Positions 11,401 to 23,480 of a stretch of DNA of 37,357 bases are shown piece by piece. The stretch is from the NCBI RefSeq assembly GCF_002999335.1, contig NW_020312223.1, forward strand, positions 1 through 37,357. The letters are read 5' to 3'. How positions within the stretch are numbered: position 1 is the stretch's first letter; each line of letters opens with the position of its first letter. The notes under the pieces are model-generated. The model saw only the letters and a program-made list of their open reading frames with translations. It searched no databases and had not been told where the DNA came from. This DNA comes from Cyclospora cayetanensis. Taxonomy: Eukaryota; Apicomplexa; Conoidasida; Eucoccidiorida; Eimeriidae. The translations under genes and the position numbers were made by a program.

Positions 11401-11636
11401 GCACCACCGTACACTATAAATACCTTGTCATGGTGCTCATCTACTGTCTTCTCGAAGAATCGGGCTGCATTAGTGACATTTTCTTTCAGAAGGCATTTTA
11501 CGGATTTTTGTCTCTCAGTGCGTTGCTCGCTCCAAGCTTCTTCTATTTCTTCCAACGGCTTGCCAGTTTCTTCCTTTAAGCGTATCAAAAGCTCATCGGG
11601 AACGACTGTCTTGGTCCCCTTCCTTTGTGCCATCAT
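8488..11636 (-). CDS. FATP/very-long-chain acyl-CoA synthetase-like protein, probably catalytically dead
   Basis: Four exons fit in phase: 11636–9953, 9838–9665, 9515–9286 and 9081–8488, giving about 893 residues. The fold is that of SLC27 fatty-acid transport/VLC acyl-CoA synthetases, which normally make acyl-CoA at membranes. Supporting segments are VAAMLMLSSPEYIIILLGLL-KAG, LLHPQLRGSLL, SVGTGLLRELW, MPFERLVEF and a final NGDAFTPLRKDNFQDF. Catalytic motifs are missing. The ATP-binding YTSGTTGLPK site reads YTADFDGHMC (from residue 343). The FYGSTEGN motif reads FHSLPILQ (near 490). TGD reads SGE (about 601–603). The DRLGDTFRWKGEN hinge reads CRCAGFGFRIDGEA. A Cys-rich stretch replaces the usual TGTFK region. 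The reading frame is intact, so this seems a maintained pseudoenzyme rather than a pseudogene. The start is uncertain: an ATG pair at 11636/11633 is used here, but upstream exons may exist. Confidence 0.85.
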
Positions 11637-11676
11637 GCCTAGCAATGCTTCTCCGATACAACGCTGTGCACACTGG

Positions 11677-11940
11677 TCAGAAGCTGACCTGACGCATAAG
11701 CTGTCCAATTAGGTAAATGTAAAAGCACCAGCTTAAGATAAAAGCAGCTTGAAAGGCCTTGTGATGAGGCGGTTCATTCCGCTTTTCCACGAGATGACCA
11801 CCAAGGCGCAACTGTGAGGAGGCCCACACGGAATCGATTAGCACAATGTATTTCTCATTCAAAGTCAGCGCATATGTGAGGACACACGGCAACAGAATAC
11901 CAACCAAGGAAGAGAAATTTCCTATTTAAAGATTATTAAG
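11677..11940 (-). other. Possible N-terminal exon of the FATP-like gene
   Basis: An open minus-strand frame encodes two hydrophobic stretches (near VGILLPCVLTYALTL and FILSWCFYIYLIG). It has no ATG, but an AG acceptor (AAATAG) lies just upstream and a GTCAGC donor-like site lies at its end. FATPs normally have an N-terminal membrane segment, so this could be a coding exon. I could not fix a phase-consistent join. Confidence 0.3.
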
Positions 11941-13355
11941 GGGCATGACCCTTATTTGGCGCAACAAGTGAGGGATAAGCTGCAAGAGGGTGAGCTGGAT
12001 GGCGTACCCCGCGAACAGCTTTTGGTACTGCCCTTACCTACACATGCAAATAGTGGTTGGACAATAGTGCTGCATCTGTAGCGATAATTTTGTGCACGTT
12101 TATTTTGCATTTAATTGGAATACACGACAGGCATTGAAACTATTGACCTCCTCGGTGGACCAGCAAGTGGCGCTGGACCGCAAACTACAAAGCAGGATTT
12201 CCGTGCATTGTCTTAATCACTGTTGCTCTTTTCCCCATGACCTCCGATAGGGCGGCGCCACGCGTTTGAGTATGGTGCCTCTCCGTGCGGGCAGGTGTGT
12301 GGCTAGATGTGGACGATGAGGCACGAAACCGCTGTGCTCCAATGCCTACCTTGTAGCCCGCCATGCTAAAGCGCGTTCTGTTGCGTTACCTGCCCTCAAC
12401 TAAGAATGTCCAAAGAAGTGGCCAATTAATTTGTCTTTTCGTGTGTCCTATTAAGAGCAGAGTTTCCCAGCTCGATACAATAAGACATGATGAGTGTGCG
12501 TGCTCGATGATGCGTGCATACAGCTATAAATGCCCCCAACAACCGTTATCTGGTGTATATCAAGTCACTTATTACAAAAAAGTTTGATTTCGTCTGACAA
12601 CACCGTGGGAAACGCCCTCTGGTGGCGGAGGCTGACAATGGCACAACATCTGCAGCGGCAAACGGGTGCCCTTCAAGGTTTGTTTGAACGCAGTAGCTCC
12701 ACAGGTGGTATAACGGCATGACTTCTAAGCCCCTATAGTGTTTGTAAATGTGTCGATGAGCTGATGCTGGTCAGGAGAGCCTGACGGCTGGAAGTATTGG
12801 TAAGTATTCTTAGATTTCCTTAGCCGGTGGGAGACGTACCTACCCCGGAGAGGAATACAACAGAATGCTTCTTGCCGCGCATTTATTTAAAAAAGCATAA
12901 AGTCCTCTGCCTGCAAAGATAGCTCCAGCGCGAGCCTTAAACAACCTCTGACTCAACGCTTATCGCGGACATCAGCTCAATAGCAAGTTTTGGGAGAATT
13001 GAGAAAGTTGAAGCAAGGGAATCTATCCATCGATCAGTTTCTTGATTAAACAAGCCTTTGGCCTGCTGAAAGTACCTCAAGGTAGGCAAAAAGTTGCTTT
13101 CTCAGTGATTTTTCTCAGGTCTACCAAGATGTCAGGTCAGGAGGTTCAAAGATGCTGGGCGACTTAGCAATAAAACAACTAAACCTTGAACTTTCCACAG
13201 ATGTCGGATTCAATGAGATCTTGAAAGCAAATGAGCACACCTCGTGTGTCTATTGCTAAAGGAACATCCAAGTCAGGATTAGAACCGATGGATACTAGGG
13301 CTGTGTCAAATGGTTCTATCGTACAATGTAACGTGAACAAGGACACCCCAGGAAG
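11941..13355. other. Gene-poor stretch
   Basis: No open frame here has family features, and no tRNA, rRNA or tandem repeat is apparent. It may include the 5' end or LTR of the following retroelement remnant, but I could not recognise LTR edges. Confidence 0.4.
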
Positions 13356-13609
13356 CCCGCACTCCAAAGAAACCATAAACACCCCGTACAAATGCATCGG
13401 TTTCTTTAGTGGAAATTTTGGGCGAACAATTTGAAACTGCGAGCGCCTGCACAAATCCAAAAAACCTATACAAGGAATTGCACCCAGCGGAATTGGGCTG
13501 CTCGGCAAGCAAAGAGGGCACACCAGAAAAGCGGCGAGCCCCCCACGCAAGCTGTAGCTTGGGTTGCAGAGCGTTCTTCGTTGGAGACCGCGATTCGATT
13601 CTGCGGTGA

Positions 13610-13900
13610 CAAAAGTTCAAATGTCTGGTCGGAAACTGCTAGTGTGACTTGGAATTGGATGGGAAATGGATATGCTATACGCGGCGAGGACGCAGAAGCG
13701 CGATTTGCCTGCTTGCTAATTAGCACATTCCCTACAACTCAGGTTTGTTGACAGAAGGCAGAACGCAAGGACTGGCAAGGGCACTGCGGTGAAACGGTAC
13801 GCCAGATCGGAGCTGCTTTTTATCAGCATGGTCCTAGGTTTCTTTATTGGACCTGTCAACCATGAAGAAACCCTACGCATCCCATGATTGACCCGGTGGA
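13610..13900 (+). pseudogene. Gag remnant (retroelement copy 1)
   Basis: One frame reads NVWSETASVTWNWM then GEDAEARFACLL, and further on KAERKDWQ and GAAFYQHGP. This fits the Retrotrans_gag layout (a Trp-containing helix, an 'ARFACLL' helix, then W..F...I...F). A stop interrupts it after about 43 codons of the conserved block. The same layout recurs in copy 2. Confidence 0.6.
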
Positions 13901-14519
13901 AGGCGCGCATGTGGCTACGTGCGTTCTGTGAAGACTAGTTTGCGACAAAAAGTTACGAAGAATCAAGCCCTGATCTTCTCAGCAGCACTCATTTCATCTG
14001 TGGCTAGCAGGGTCTATTCGGCCTCAAAAACGTGTGGCAGAACCTTCATGTGGGGGGCAAAGCACTTTACTGATCCTGCTACAGGTTTTCGAATAGCCCC
14101 AATAAACTCTCATCCGCGTTGCAGAATGGGCAAATGACAAGGGACGTTTCAAGAATGCACAAATATTGACAAACCACCAGCAGGTAGGCTACCTTCTGGT
14201 TCATTGCCCCGAAAATACTACGCAATCCCGAAGGTCTGCTTCAGCTGCCTTCACTGTATCGGAAGGCCTTTTAGCAAGTAAATGAGGTTGAGTTGCAGGT
14301 GATGAGCTTTTGAAAATGGCAAGATGCAAGACTTGACCGGCGGTTTTGGGCATTATTCGCTGATGGGGATGCAAAAGGCGGGGGGTGGGGGATCTGCGTC
14401 AGCGTTTATCCCCTAAACCGACTCACTCTGAAGGAGAGGATTTGAACGCATCATGCTGGTAAACTGCTTGGGCAAGACACATGATTCAACAGATTACTCA
14501 GTATTTGGCATTACAGACG

Positions 14520-15070
14520 CCTTTATACACATTGGGATTCACTATGATTGGATGCACAAAACACCGTTTCGCACTAACAATCGCGTGCTCGAACACAACT
14601 GTTAGCCATTCGGGCATGGAATTGCCCTGGCTGAGCTGCAAAGTGTAGCTAATCGAAATTTGTGTGGGCCTGCCAAGGAAACTCAACAGCTATCTACATG
14701 GACGACGCATTATCTACCCGAAGCGTTCAAGAACACCTACAGCACCTACGAAGTGCGGTTCAGCTGTTGAGGTAAAAGCAGTGGTTCGTGTAGGAGCGCA
14801 AGCCTTCATGTCTACAAGGACATATATCTGGAGTCTGCAGTTCAGCTACGAAAAGCCACAAAAATTGGAACAGTCAAGGCATGAGCCCTACGTTTACTCT
14901 CCAGCAAGGACGCTGCGAAGGTCTATGGGACTACACTCCTAATATCAAGCTTCCATTCCTCAATTCGAGCGTACTGCCGATCCCTTGACTGATCCAATGA
15001 AGAAACAGCAGCCTGTGACATGGACTGCGAAGCCTAATGCCTCAGCATGTCGCATATCAGCCGCCTTACA
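14520..15070 (+). pseudogene. Reverse transcriptase remnant (retroelement copy 1)
   Basis: The segment near 14,556–14,620 reads HKTPFRTNNRVLEHNC, stop, PFG, equivalent to the RT KTAFRT..G.YE...MPFG block. The catalytic palm follows at 14,689–14,772 with AIYMDDAL (YMDD at 14,695–14,706) and the typical EHLQHLRSAVQLL helix, then a stop. At 14,951–15,030 the RT connection block FIPQFERTADPLTDPMKK...VTWT appears. Internal stops and shifts show it is dead. Confidence 0.85.
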
Positions 15071-15639
15071 GCCTCACTATTTGTTTGCCCTATTGAAAGC
15101 GTTGTTTCTTCTGATCAGTAGGCGCTATTACAGGCTATCCAGAGCAACAAATCGTGAGTTGCCATTCCCATCGCTTCACCAACAGCGAGTAGTGTTATTT
15201 AGTGCAGCGAAATAAATCTAAGCGATGTGTGGGAGCGTGAAAGAATGCCACCACCATACATATAGGCGTCGTAATGCTATTCAGACCAGTTATCAGTCTT
15301 AATATACTTTACAAAGAGTTTGTAGGACTATTATAAGCTTGGGGTTGTTCGGGGACTTCGGCGCCTCCTGCAGTATGGCAAGGCAACATTCAAGTGGTCA
15401 CCCACATGCAAGCGTGAGGCCCCAGCGGTTTACCATTTGTGCTGGAGATCTGCTGTTGCCTGGGGGCATTCATAATAGTATTCACGTTGCGCAACTATCA
15501 TGCTTTTGACGCCCATGCATCCGCTGTTATCGCAAAAATTCAGAATAGCAAACGAGCGAAACACGTACGTTGAGGGTGGCCTGCTGTGGATCAGAACAAA
15601 TTGGGTACTCCGTCACATGCTAAATACAACTTCACTTCT

Positions 15640-16190
15640 TTGTCCCGCCTGTCATAATGCACGCTTTTGCCCTATGAAAGAAAAGCTCTCCAAATCGTGG
15701 TGCGATGGGATTCGTCGTATGGCAGCTGATCAAGCATTGTTATGCCCAAATTGTCAACAGCTAAATCAGAGCAATTCTCCCACAGCGAGCTACGTACAAA
15801 GGCTTTGGATTTGAAGCAGTCTTACTATGAATTTGTTGTTGGACTGCGACAGACTCGGAAAATGTGCTCATTTCATCCCTTGCTCCAGCTCTGTCACGGT
15901 CCAGGAAGTCGCTGAATTATTCTCACCCCATGTCTGGAAGCTGCAAGGTTTCTTTAGGAGTATCCTGACGAATAGGTATCTGAAGTGTGTCGCTGGAAAT
16001 TCAGTTGATGACTCACTTGCACATAGACCAAAATATGACCACTGTGAGCTACCCTGATGAAGACAGATGGACATAACGCACCAATCACAGTCACCTGCAG
16101 TATTCGCAACTCTGTGCTTAGACAAGTCTAATGGTCTATTCTAATTGAGTTCATGCTACGGCAGTGCCAGCGACTGCCCATTGGTGTTCC
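15640..16190 (+). pseudogene. Integrase remnant (retroelement copy 1)
   Basis: The zinc-binding end (CPNCQQLNQSNSP) is followed by the catalytic core: DRLGKCAHFIPCSS, VTVQEVAELF, HVWKLQGFFRSIL. The core resembles the Ty3/gypsy DRLSKMAHFIP...F..HV...HG.P..I.SDRD signature, with the SDRD region decayed to TNRY. Further frame-shifted pieces of the DGQTERTNH and EFMY regions run to about 16,190. Part of the region before DRLGK appears deleted. Confidence 0.88.
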
Positions 16191-19100
16191 GCATCGTAAG
16201 TCTACACTGAGGAGTCCCCCCTCTCTGTGGCCCTAGTCATAGTGGTCCACGGTCAGCAATCACACTTAGCAGCAGAGGAAGTGAGAGAACTGCTAGGCGG
16301 TGCATGCGTATATCTGCGCAAAGTTTAAGAGAGCCAAGCAGGAAATGATGATAAACGGCTGTGGGCTGTGTGTTCCACAACTGGAGATCTGGCTCTGGTG
16401 GTTTGGCAAATTCACGAGGAGCAGCCCCGAGTAAGCGAGTTTGCGCACAGACGGCCGGAACCCTTTTCCAACCCTCTCACAAATCAATGCTCTTCCTTAG
16501 TCCATCGATTTCCTGAGAATCTGGAGGGGTCACACAACTATTAATAATGGCTTCTTAGAGACTTTTCAGAACTATTTGCGTGAACCTTTGCCGTGCAGGC
16601 AAGTGTGCCATGGGGATGCGGAGGATCCACAAGGAGCCGAAGGAACTGTGAATTTCAGCAGAGCATTGAATGGGGAGAGCGAGTTAGACGGGATATTTAA
16701 GTGAAATGTACTGCAGAGCACCAAAATTCGTGGTTAGGGGATGAGCAGTTGCAAGCTTTGTTGCCTACAGAACTTGCGGCTGTGTGAAATCAACAAAGGT
16801 AGTCACCACGGACAGTACTTGGCGCGTTCCTTTAAAATTTTTCTTCCGTAGCGCATGCCCTTCATGAAATAACTACATTTATTAATGGGCATTACTCGAA
16901 CAGGTTTTAGTACCTGCAGATTTATGCATATGCACTCTTAGGTATGTTGTCCCTGCATTTTTGCTGAAGCCTTTTGGGGCTCTGAGATCGAGTATGGCAT
17001 ACAAAAATTTCTCTATGAGTAAAGGCTGTCCTGCATTAGTGTGAATTTTGATTACTTCTACACATTTCATGTGTTTACCCTTATTTCCTCGCAGGAGGCA
17101 TGTATCTTTCGGCGCTGCTACAGCACCGACCCACCGAGCCACCGCGGTTGTGTTGTGTTGGGTAGCAGGTCTTTTCTCATTAATATGCTTTACTGGCTAT
17201 GCCTTCTACGTTTGACATTCGCACCGCTTTTTAGCGCTTCTGAGTGGCTAAAGAGTTGCGATAAGGCGGGGGGCACGTCCGCTGTTCCGCACAAAGGTGG
17301 CCCAACGCACAGCAATGAAACACGAGGGCATGTGTTCTGGAATGGAAGGGGAAGATGGCTACTATACACTTAATCACTTTGATCACATAGGTCATGAATG
17401 ACGGTTTCCTTTGTCGCATATCTAACGCCGCTGATTACTCTTTGTAAGATACAAAAGGGTGTAGTGTTGTGTGCGTGTGCGTCAAATGTTACATGCAACT
17501 GGCTGTGAACGCTACGAGTGCTAAAAGGTTATAGGTAAAAGCAGCCTAACTGGTCGTCCTCCTTTAGGTCGGAAACTCTGTAAGCTAGTAGGGGAAGGGG
17601 GAGCTCTGTTCATTTATTCAGTAACTTCCTATTATGCTTACATTGAGTCAGGGCTAAAGCGTCTATCTGCAAAGACGCAAGTTCAAGCGGTCGATATGTA
17701 ATAATCTTTATCATCTGCCAGAACGAGCCTGCATAAGGATATGCTGGCGGTAGTTGGAACGTCTGCAATGATGCGGTGTTGTTTCCAAGGATGTGCCAGC
17801 CCTTGTGGGGAGAACGCGAGTGGAGACTCTATAGCTCGCCTGAAAGGCTAACAAGCGCCGTCGAGCCCCTCTTCTGGCACGCCTGGGCGACCTTTCATGT
17901 CTATCCCCGAATAGAGAATGCTTGATCGCAAAGGGGTTTGCCCACCAGGGCAACAGTGAGACCTAGATGTCAAGCAGGCAAATCTCTTCAAGACAGGCCT
18001 CTTGCTCGCTTGCTCGGTCGCCAATGTCGATAGTTCGGACCAGGATGCACTCACGAAGCTTGCAGTTAGACTGATGTCGCGCACCATGGAGACAGACATT
18101 CAAGGAAATAGTAGTCTGTCATTCTATTTCATCTATGAAGAAGCAAACAGCGCAATCAAAATCGCCTGAGTTAGAGGGAAGAAACTAAATACATTTTGCA
18201 TCAGACATTCCTCGGCCGTGTGTCCATAAAATGATTTTCGGCAAGCAGTACCAGAAATAGAGCTCAAACTTGTAAAGGTTGACTGTTTCGGCCTTGCTTG
18301 CATCGGATGGCAGAAAGTATTCTGCATTGGCGAGCTTGCTTCTTACTAACCCCACTGTGCCTTAATATTCTTGATGTTCTTATTTGTAGACCACCGTAGG
18401 GATTATTAAGCGTCTAGTGGCCTCGTTGAGGCAGGCTCGCTGCATCTGCCTCAAAAGTACACTTCGGGCAAGGCAATTAGTGACAATAAATGAAATATGT
18501 GCCCTTCCACTAGCGACCCAGAAGTATGTGCAGCGGCTAACCTATATGCAGATATATTGAGCACTCATATTTGCGGAGGCCGTATTTGGCACATAGACTC
18601 CGCAGATCTTCGTGAGAGCCAGCGGTGGTGCTTAGTACGAGATGTTACGTAGTTGAGATCCTTAGGAGCAGCGAAGGTAGGGCACATATAGAGACGAAAA
18701 ATCCCTATCCAATAGGCAGGCTTTGGAAGATTCAACAATGTCACGATAAGAGTAACCCGCGGAACGGCCACCTGCCATGCTTTGACGGCTTCTTCGCAAT
18801 ACGGAGGCACCTAACCCCACATGACCGTAGGGTAGAAAATGTGCACCCTTCGGCAGCCAAGTAAAGGTGACTCCTCATGAAACTGAAAAAGGTTTTTTTC
18901 TTGGTCTTATTGACTTCTTGACTATATTGGAGCTCATGTGGATGTGCCCTAGATCATTCGTCTCTACAGCTTCGACAAAAGCGGCGGCACAGGCACTCTG
19001 TGAGAACTCACATCACTTGAAGACAACAGAAAACTTGCACTAATCTGCCATTTATTACTTCAAATTATCCTAAGGCATCCTTCTAGGCCTTCTGGGTCAC

Positions 19101-20096
19101 TTTCAAATGTTGGAAACAATGCGTTGATCACACCTGCCGTTTCTGACATATCTGTCCAAGCTTGGTCCAAGTTGGATCTTTATCTGCCTCGCGTCATTTA
19201 CATATCAATCAAGTACGAGGTACATTCCCTAAGCTGCTGCCGTGGGCACGAAGTCAGTGCGTGCTTTCGGGTGCAGCAGCTTCATGCATTCGCCACCCTT
19301 AGTTTCAAGTTGCCCCGAGCACTGGAGGCCGTTCATGCCGTGAATGCAGGAGAGTTAAAGCAGGAGCAATCGCCACTGCATAATGCGTGGCTTTTGGATG
19401 TGGTTGGCGAAAAGTACTGTAGTGAATTTTGATTTACAATTTCTCGCATGAGCGCAGCACAGCAGCGGCTGAACGGATACTAGCGTTGATCCCTCTAAAA
19501 TTTTTTGAAAAGTTAAGTAAAGAGGTATGTTACCATTACCTTGAACAGCCTTAATACTGTGGTTGGTGGCTATCTGCATAGAACACTCCGCGATGAGGGA
19601 GCCACCAGTGAGCACTCCGATTCAATGGAAACCTTGAGCACGCAGCGAAAGAATGCTGAGCAGCATGGCAGTAGTGTGCAGCTCCCTCTTCAAAGTCTAC
19701 CTTGAATATTTTCGTGTATCTGCAATTTTACCATGATTATACGCATGAGGATTTTCTGTGTCACCAACTATTTATAATTTTTGGTCCACAGGTACGGCCG
19801 CCGGGCAGCCTGTACCTCAGCAGCAACAACACACCACAACTTCATTAGAAGTGTTGTTGCACGCATCGTTAACGCAAAACCCCTTATATCTAATACCAGC
19901 TGATTCTTTTTTCTCTTATGCCGGTGCAGACACACGCATGCGGGGACTCAAGGGGGTCACCGCAGACCATGCGGGAGATTCAGCTAGGGCTCGGAAACCT
20001 ATCAGTTCCTTTGGATAAGCGGCATGATATATTTCGATGGCTTTAGGGAATTAATATCATGGGTCTGTAGCCTAGGGGGACGGGCCGGTGATTAAA
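16191..20096. other. Long gene-poor region
   Basis: Nearly 4 kb without a supportable gene. Open frames at 16,882–17,142 (-), 17,848–18,099 (-), 18,625–18,864 (+), 19,124–19,432 (+) and 19,758–20,018 (+) have no family motif that I recognise. The last may be 5' leader of the channel gene. Further decayed retroelement sequence is possible but not shown. Confidence 0.45.
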
Positions 20097-23000
20097 ATGG
20101 TGCAGCCTAAGAGCGTCCGGTTTCAGCAAGGCATAGGGCAGGTGCTTGGCCAACTAACAGAGCGGCAGAAGCAGGAGAAGGAAGCAACAGCAGCCGCTGC
20201 TGCAGTGGTCAGAGACTTTAAAGACTTCAGAGGGCCCTTAAGAACAGTAGAAGAGAAAAATTCTCTGACTGATGCCGGGTTGAAAGAGAAGCAACGATAC
20301 CATGAGAAGGCACTTCTGCTGAAGGATCCTAGTTCCGTTGGTCTCGGAAATGTCATCAAACGTCAGACCCCGCTTGCAAGAAGGGAGCTGTTTAGGCGGA
20401 GACTCTTCCCCATTAGGTTTGAAGAGTCTGCTCGGAATGTAGAAGACGTACAGCATGTGTTAACGCAGAGGAACTCTGTTGGACAGCTCATTATGCCCCT
20501 GATATATCTGGCGATGCTTCTGCTGTTTTTATCCTATGCCCTCGAGATTACCAAGCTATACGAGGCAACAGATGGCATAGTGGCCTCGTTAGAGTCAGCT
20601 CCGGCCCCCACACCCTCCAGCTTCAGCGCTCTTAGTGTCGAGATTGCAGAGGCTGAACAATTAGTTCCTTCACTAAGAACTGTATCCATCAGTCTTGAAC
20701 CAAGCTCGCTATTGAATCTGCTAACATTAACGAGCAAAGCTGACGTGGCCTCTTGGCTCCTCTATGGATTTATCCCCCTTCTTTTTGGGCCAGCGTCAAA
20801 GACAAGCAACCTGGGCTTAGCAAGGGTCATAGGAAATTGTTTCAGAATAACATTTCGGCAAGTGTGTGAACCGCCCCAACTGACAGAAGACATAATAAGG
20901 CCTGGTGACACGGTCCTGTAGACTTAATTTGGCTAGAATAGTTCCCATGCATCGCCAATTACCTGGTCTTCTCAAGCCGCATTCAATGCATGATGCTAAT
21001 TGTCACCTTACGGCGTTCTGACACCAGGAAACGCATATGTGGCTTGTTATTGGTGGAATTTCTAGGTTGAGCTACAAGATGTTGACGGATTCGACCTCGG
21101 GTACGAGGGAGTTTGGCCCTTGAACAAGGCAACGGCAGCTTCATCAATTGCAGAGACAAAACTACGCACTAGCAATCCTCTCACCAACCCAGCTGGCTCC
21201 AGGTTTACTTATTCGTACCCTTTTGCAGCGTCTGGTGAAGGCAAGGCTTTTAATGATCAAGGAGGTTATTACCAGGTCATATGTGCAGGTGACACAAAGT
21301 GCTATACCCACAACAGGCGGCCCACTCTGAATTTATGGCTAGCGGTAGTTAAGAATTGCTAGAGCCTAAAATACAGTTGTTTGCGCACACTAAACACGTT
21401 TTTTCGCCATTTTTGTGGAGTCAGATTCCGCTCAGGCGGCCCAAGCGGCACTTCAACAGGCCCAACCGCATTCTCGTTATCCCCCCTGGTTTGTTCCCAT
21501 GCCTGTCATAGCTGATCGCCGGACAATTTCCATAGTGGTTGACTTTTTCGTTGTTAATCCACTTACACAGACATTTTCTCATTGTGTCGTCCCTTTCTCT
21601 TTCACCAGCTCAGGTACGTCGCACTAATGGCTGCAGTGCTGACTGAGTAGAAATCTTGGTTTTTCAAATTCTTATTGCCGTTTGGTGAGCTGCTGTTTCC
21701 TGTATTCAGGCACGCTACAAAGGCCTCTTATTAGGGTATTGTCACTGGTATCTGCCTCATCCCAGGCCAATAGAGTGATACGCTTCACTGCTCTTGGTTT
21801 AGTTATGCTCATCATGCTGGTTTACTTGGTATGCGAATACACTCAAGCAAAAGAGCAGGGCTTGGGTGTTTGGCTCAAGCGGTGGTGGACTGCTCTCTTG
21901 TTATTTCATATATTGCTCCTTCTGGGCCTGCTTTCATCATTTGCCGCTGTACAAATTATTGCACAACTCGCCCCCCAAGTATCACCAACTCTGGGCGCAA
22001 ATGGGCAGTTTGACCTCTCAGGAGCTCCGACCGCATCAGACGAGGATGGATTTTACCATCTTCTCAGCGAATACGCATACCTGTTTCATGCTAACTACTG
22101 TGCACAGCAGTCCTTCGTTTTCTTCGGTTCCCTTGCCGCAGTTACAGGATGCATGTTGATAGCCATGTTGCTTCCTTCCATTTCAGCGGTAGGAGCTAAA
22201 TCTCTTGAAATGACTTTTCGTAAAGTGAAGTATAATTTACTGGCTTGTAGCATTGGAATGCTTGCTATTGCCTTGCTATTTGTCTCTCTTGGAAATATCT
22301 CGTTCGGCGCTGCTACTGAGGCCTTTTCTGGCTACTACGAAAGGCAAGCTATCATTGAAGTACACTAAACACTAGCCAGGATAGATGAATGAAGCTTTCG
22401 ATTAAATAGTATCTCACCAAGTGACACACTGGAACAACTCGACACCGTATAACGGCTACAGCGTTCCTTCGATCTATTCCTACATTGCCATGCCTTTTTC
22501 TCTTGTTTTCTTGCAGTTTGACAGTATCAGCGGCTTTTCTTTTGGGTGGCATTCTTGGAAATTACGATGTGTATATTGTATCTTCCGTTAATCCTGTTCT
22601 TGCTGGGATTTTTTTCGTACCGCTTTTTCTACTATTTTCATTATTTGGGTTTACCATCTTAACTGCGGTGGTCCTGAGAAAATATGATATATGTGTTGAC
22701 TTCTTGGAGGACAACACCATCAAGCATAAGCTCGAAAACAAGGTACGTCACGCATGTATTGCCATTACGGTTTGAGCCAACACAGCAGCTGCATTGTGTG
22801 TGAAAATGCTTTGTCATCAGTCATGGAATTTCCTGAACTTTCCCATGACGTCATGTCAAGTTTCCACATTGCATATAAGCATTATTCTTTTGTATTATGT
22901 AGTGCAGCCCACTGTGCTCAACATCTATGCGTAACGTGGAGAGGTGCATTTACATGTGTTTGTAAATTCCTTGTTCAGGATCTCTTCCCCACACGGTACG

Positions 23001-23446
23001 AATGGCTAAGGCATTCAGTGGCCACTAGTTGGACGGCAGTTCGTAAAGGTCTCTTCAGCTCTTGGAAGGGGCACAAGCTGTCATTGCTCACGGAAACAAA
23101 CAGAAATGGTCTAGAAGATGATGTGGAAGAGACAAAGGAGCTCAAGGAGCTCCAAATGAAAAAGAAAGGATCTCGAAGGCGGATTAAGAGGGGAATCGAC
23201 TATTATAGGTCTAAGCAGCAGGACGAGGAAAGCCAAAGCTCTGCCAGCGAATATTATAAAACCCCGACAGAATATCCTTCATGGGTTTGGCAGACAATGG
23301 GCATAGAAAATCCACCAAAAATAAGGAATAACCTGCACAATGTACGTAACATGTATGTGGATCCAGCGAGCAAAGGTGAAGCAGTGCACAGATTACATGC
23401 AATTACGCCAGGTGTTCTAGCGAATACTTTGCCTTCTAATCTCTAA
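20097..23446 (+). CDS. Polycystin/TRPP-like cation channel, gene 1
   Basis: Six exons fit in phase: 20097–20861, 21066–21275, 21421–21613, 21710–22343, 22517–22742 and 22979–23446, giving about 831 residues. The architecture is PKD2-like. A charged N-terminus precedes S1 (about 130–152). The large extracellular polycystin domain (about 155–395) has the FTYSYPF...DQGGYYQ and RRTISIVVDFFVVNP segments. S2 is at about 406–430, S3 at 445–472, S4 at 521–545, S5 at 566–590, then a pore loop with FLLGGILGNYD, and S6 at about 626–652. The C-tail is basic (KKKGSRRRIKR). Such channels pass Ca2+/cations across plasma membrane, ER or ciliary membranes. The filter reads LGN where PKD2 has LGD, and S4 is nearly free of basic residues. 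Intron 4 needs a GC donor. The start ATG sits in TAAAATGG. The stop lies 34 bases before the next channel gene. Confidence 0.85.
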
Positions 23447-23480
23447 CCGACATTGCGGAAGGCTGTACAGCGCACTCAGC

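Larger units (their letters stand above)
13356..16190 (+). mobile_element. Degenerate Ty3/gypsy-like retroelement, copy 1
   Basis: Remnants in the canonical Ty3/gypsy order gag – RT – integrase lie on one strand, with many stops and frameshifts. Gag-like sequence is at about 13.6–13.9 kb. RT runs from about 14,520 to 14,775 with a YMDD box. The post-RT FIPQFERTADPLTDPMKK block follows at about 14,950. An integrase zinc-binding segment (CPNCQQLNQSN) lies near 15.74 kb and an integrase core at 15,827–16,057 and beyond. Protease and RNase H could not be identified, and no LTRs or target-site duplication are visible. The element cannot be autonomous. The 5' part is homologous to a second copy at the end of the window. 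Confidence 0.88.

Noticed and set aside
14400..14490. tRNA-like B-box (GTTCAAATC) on the minus strand
   Set aside because: No matching A-box at the right distance and no acceptor-stem pairing; it lies inside the retroelement remnant.
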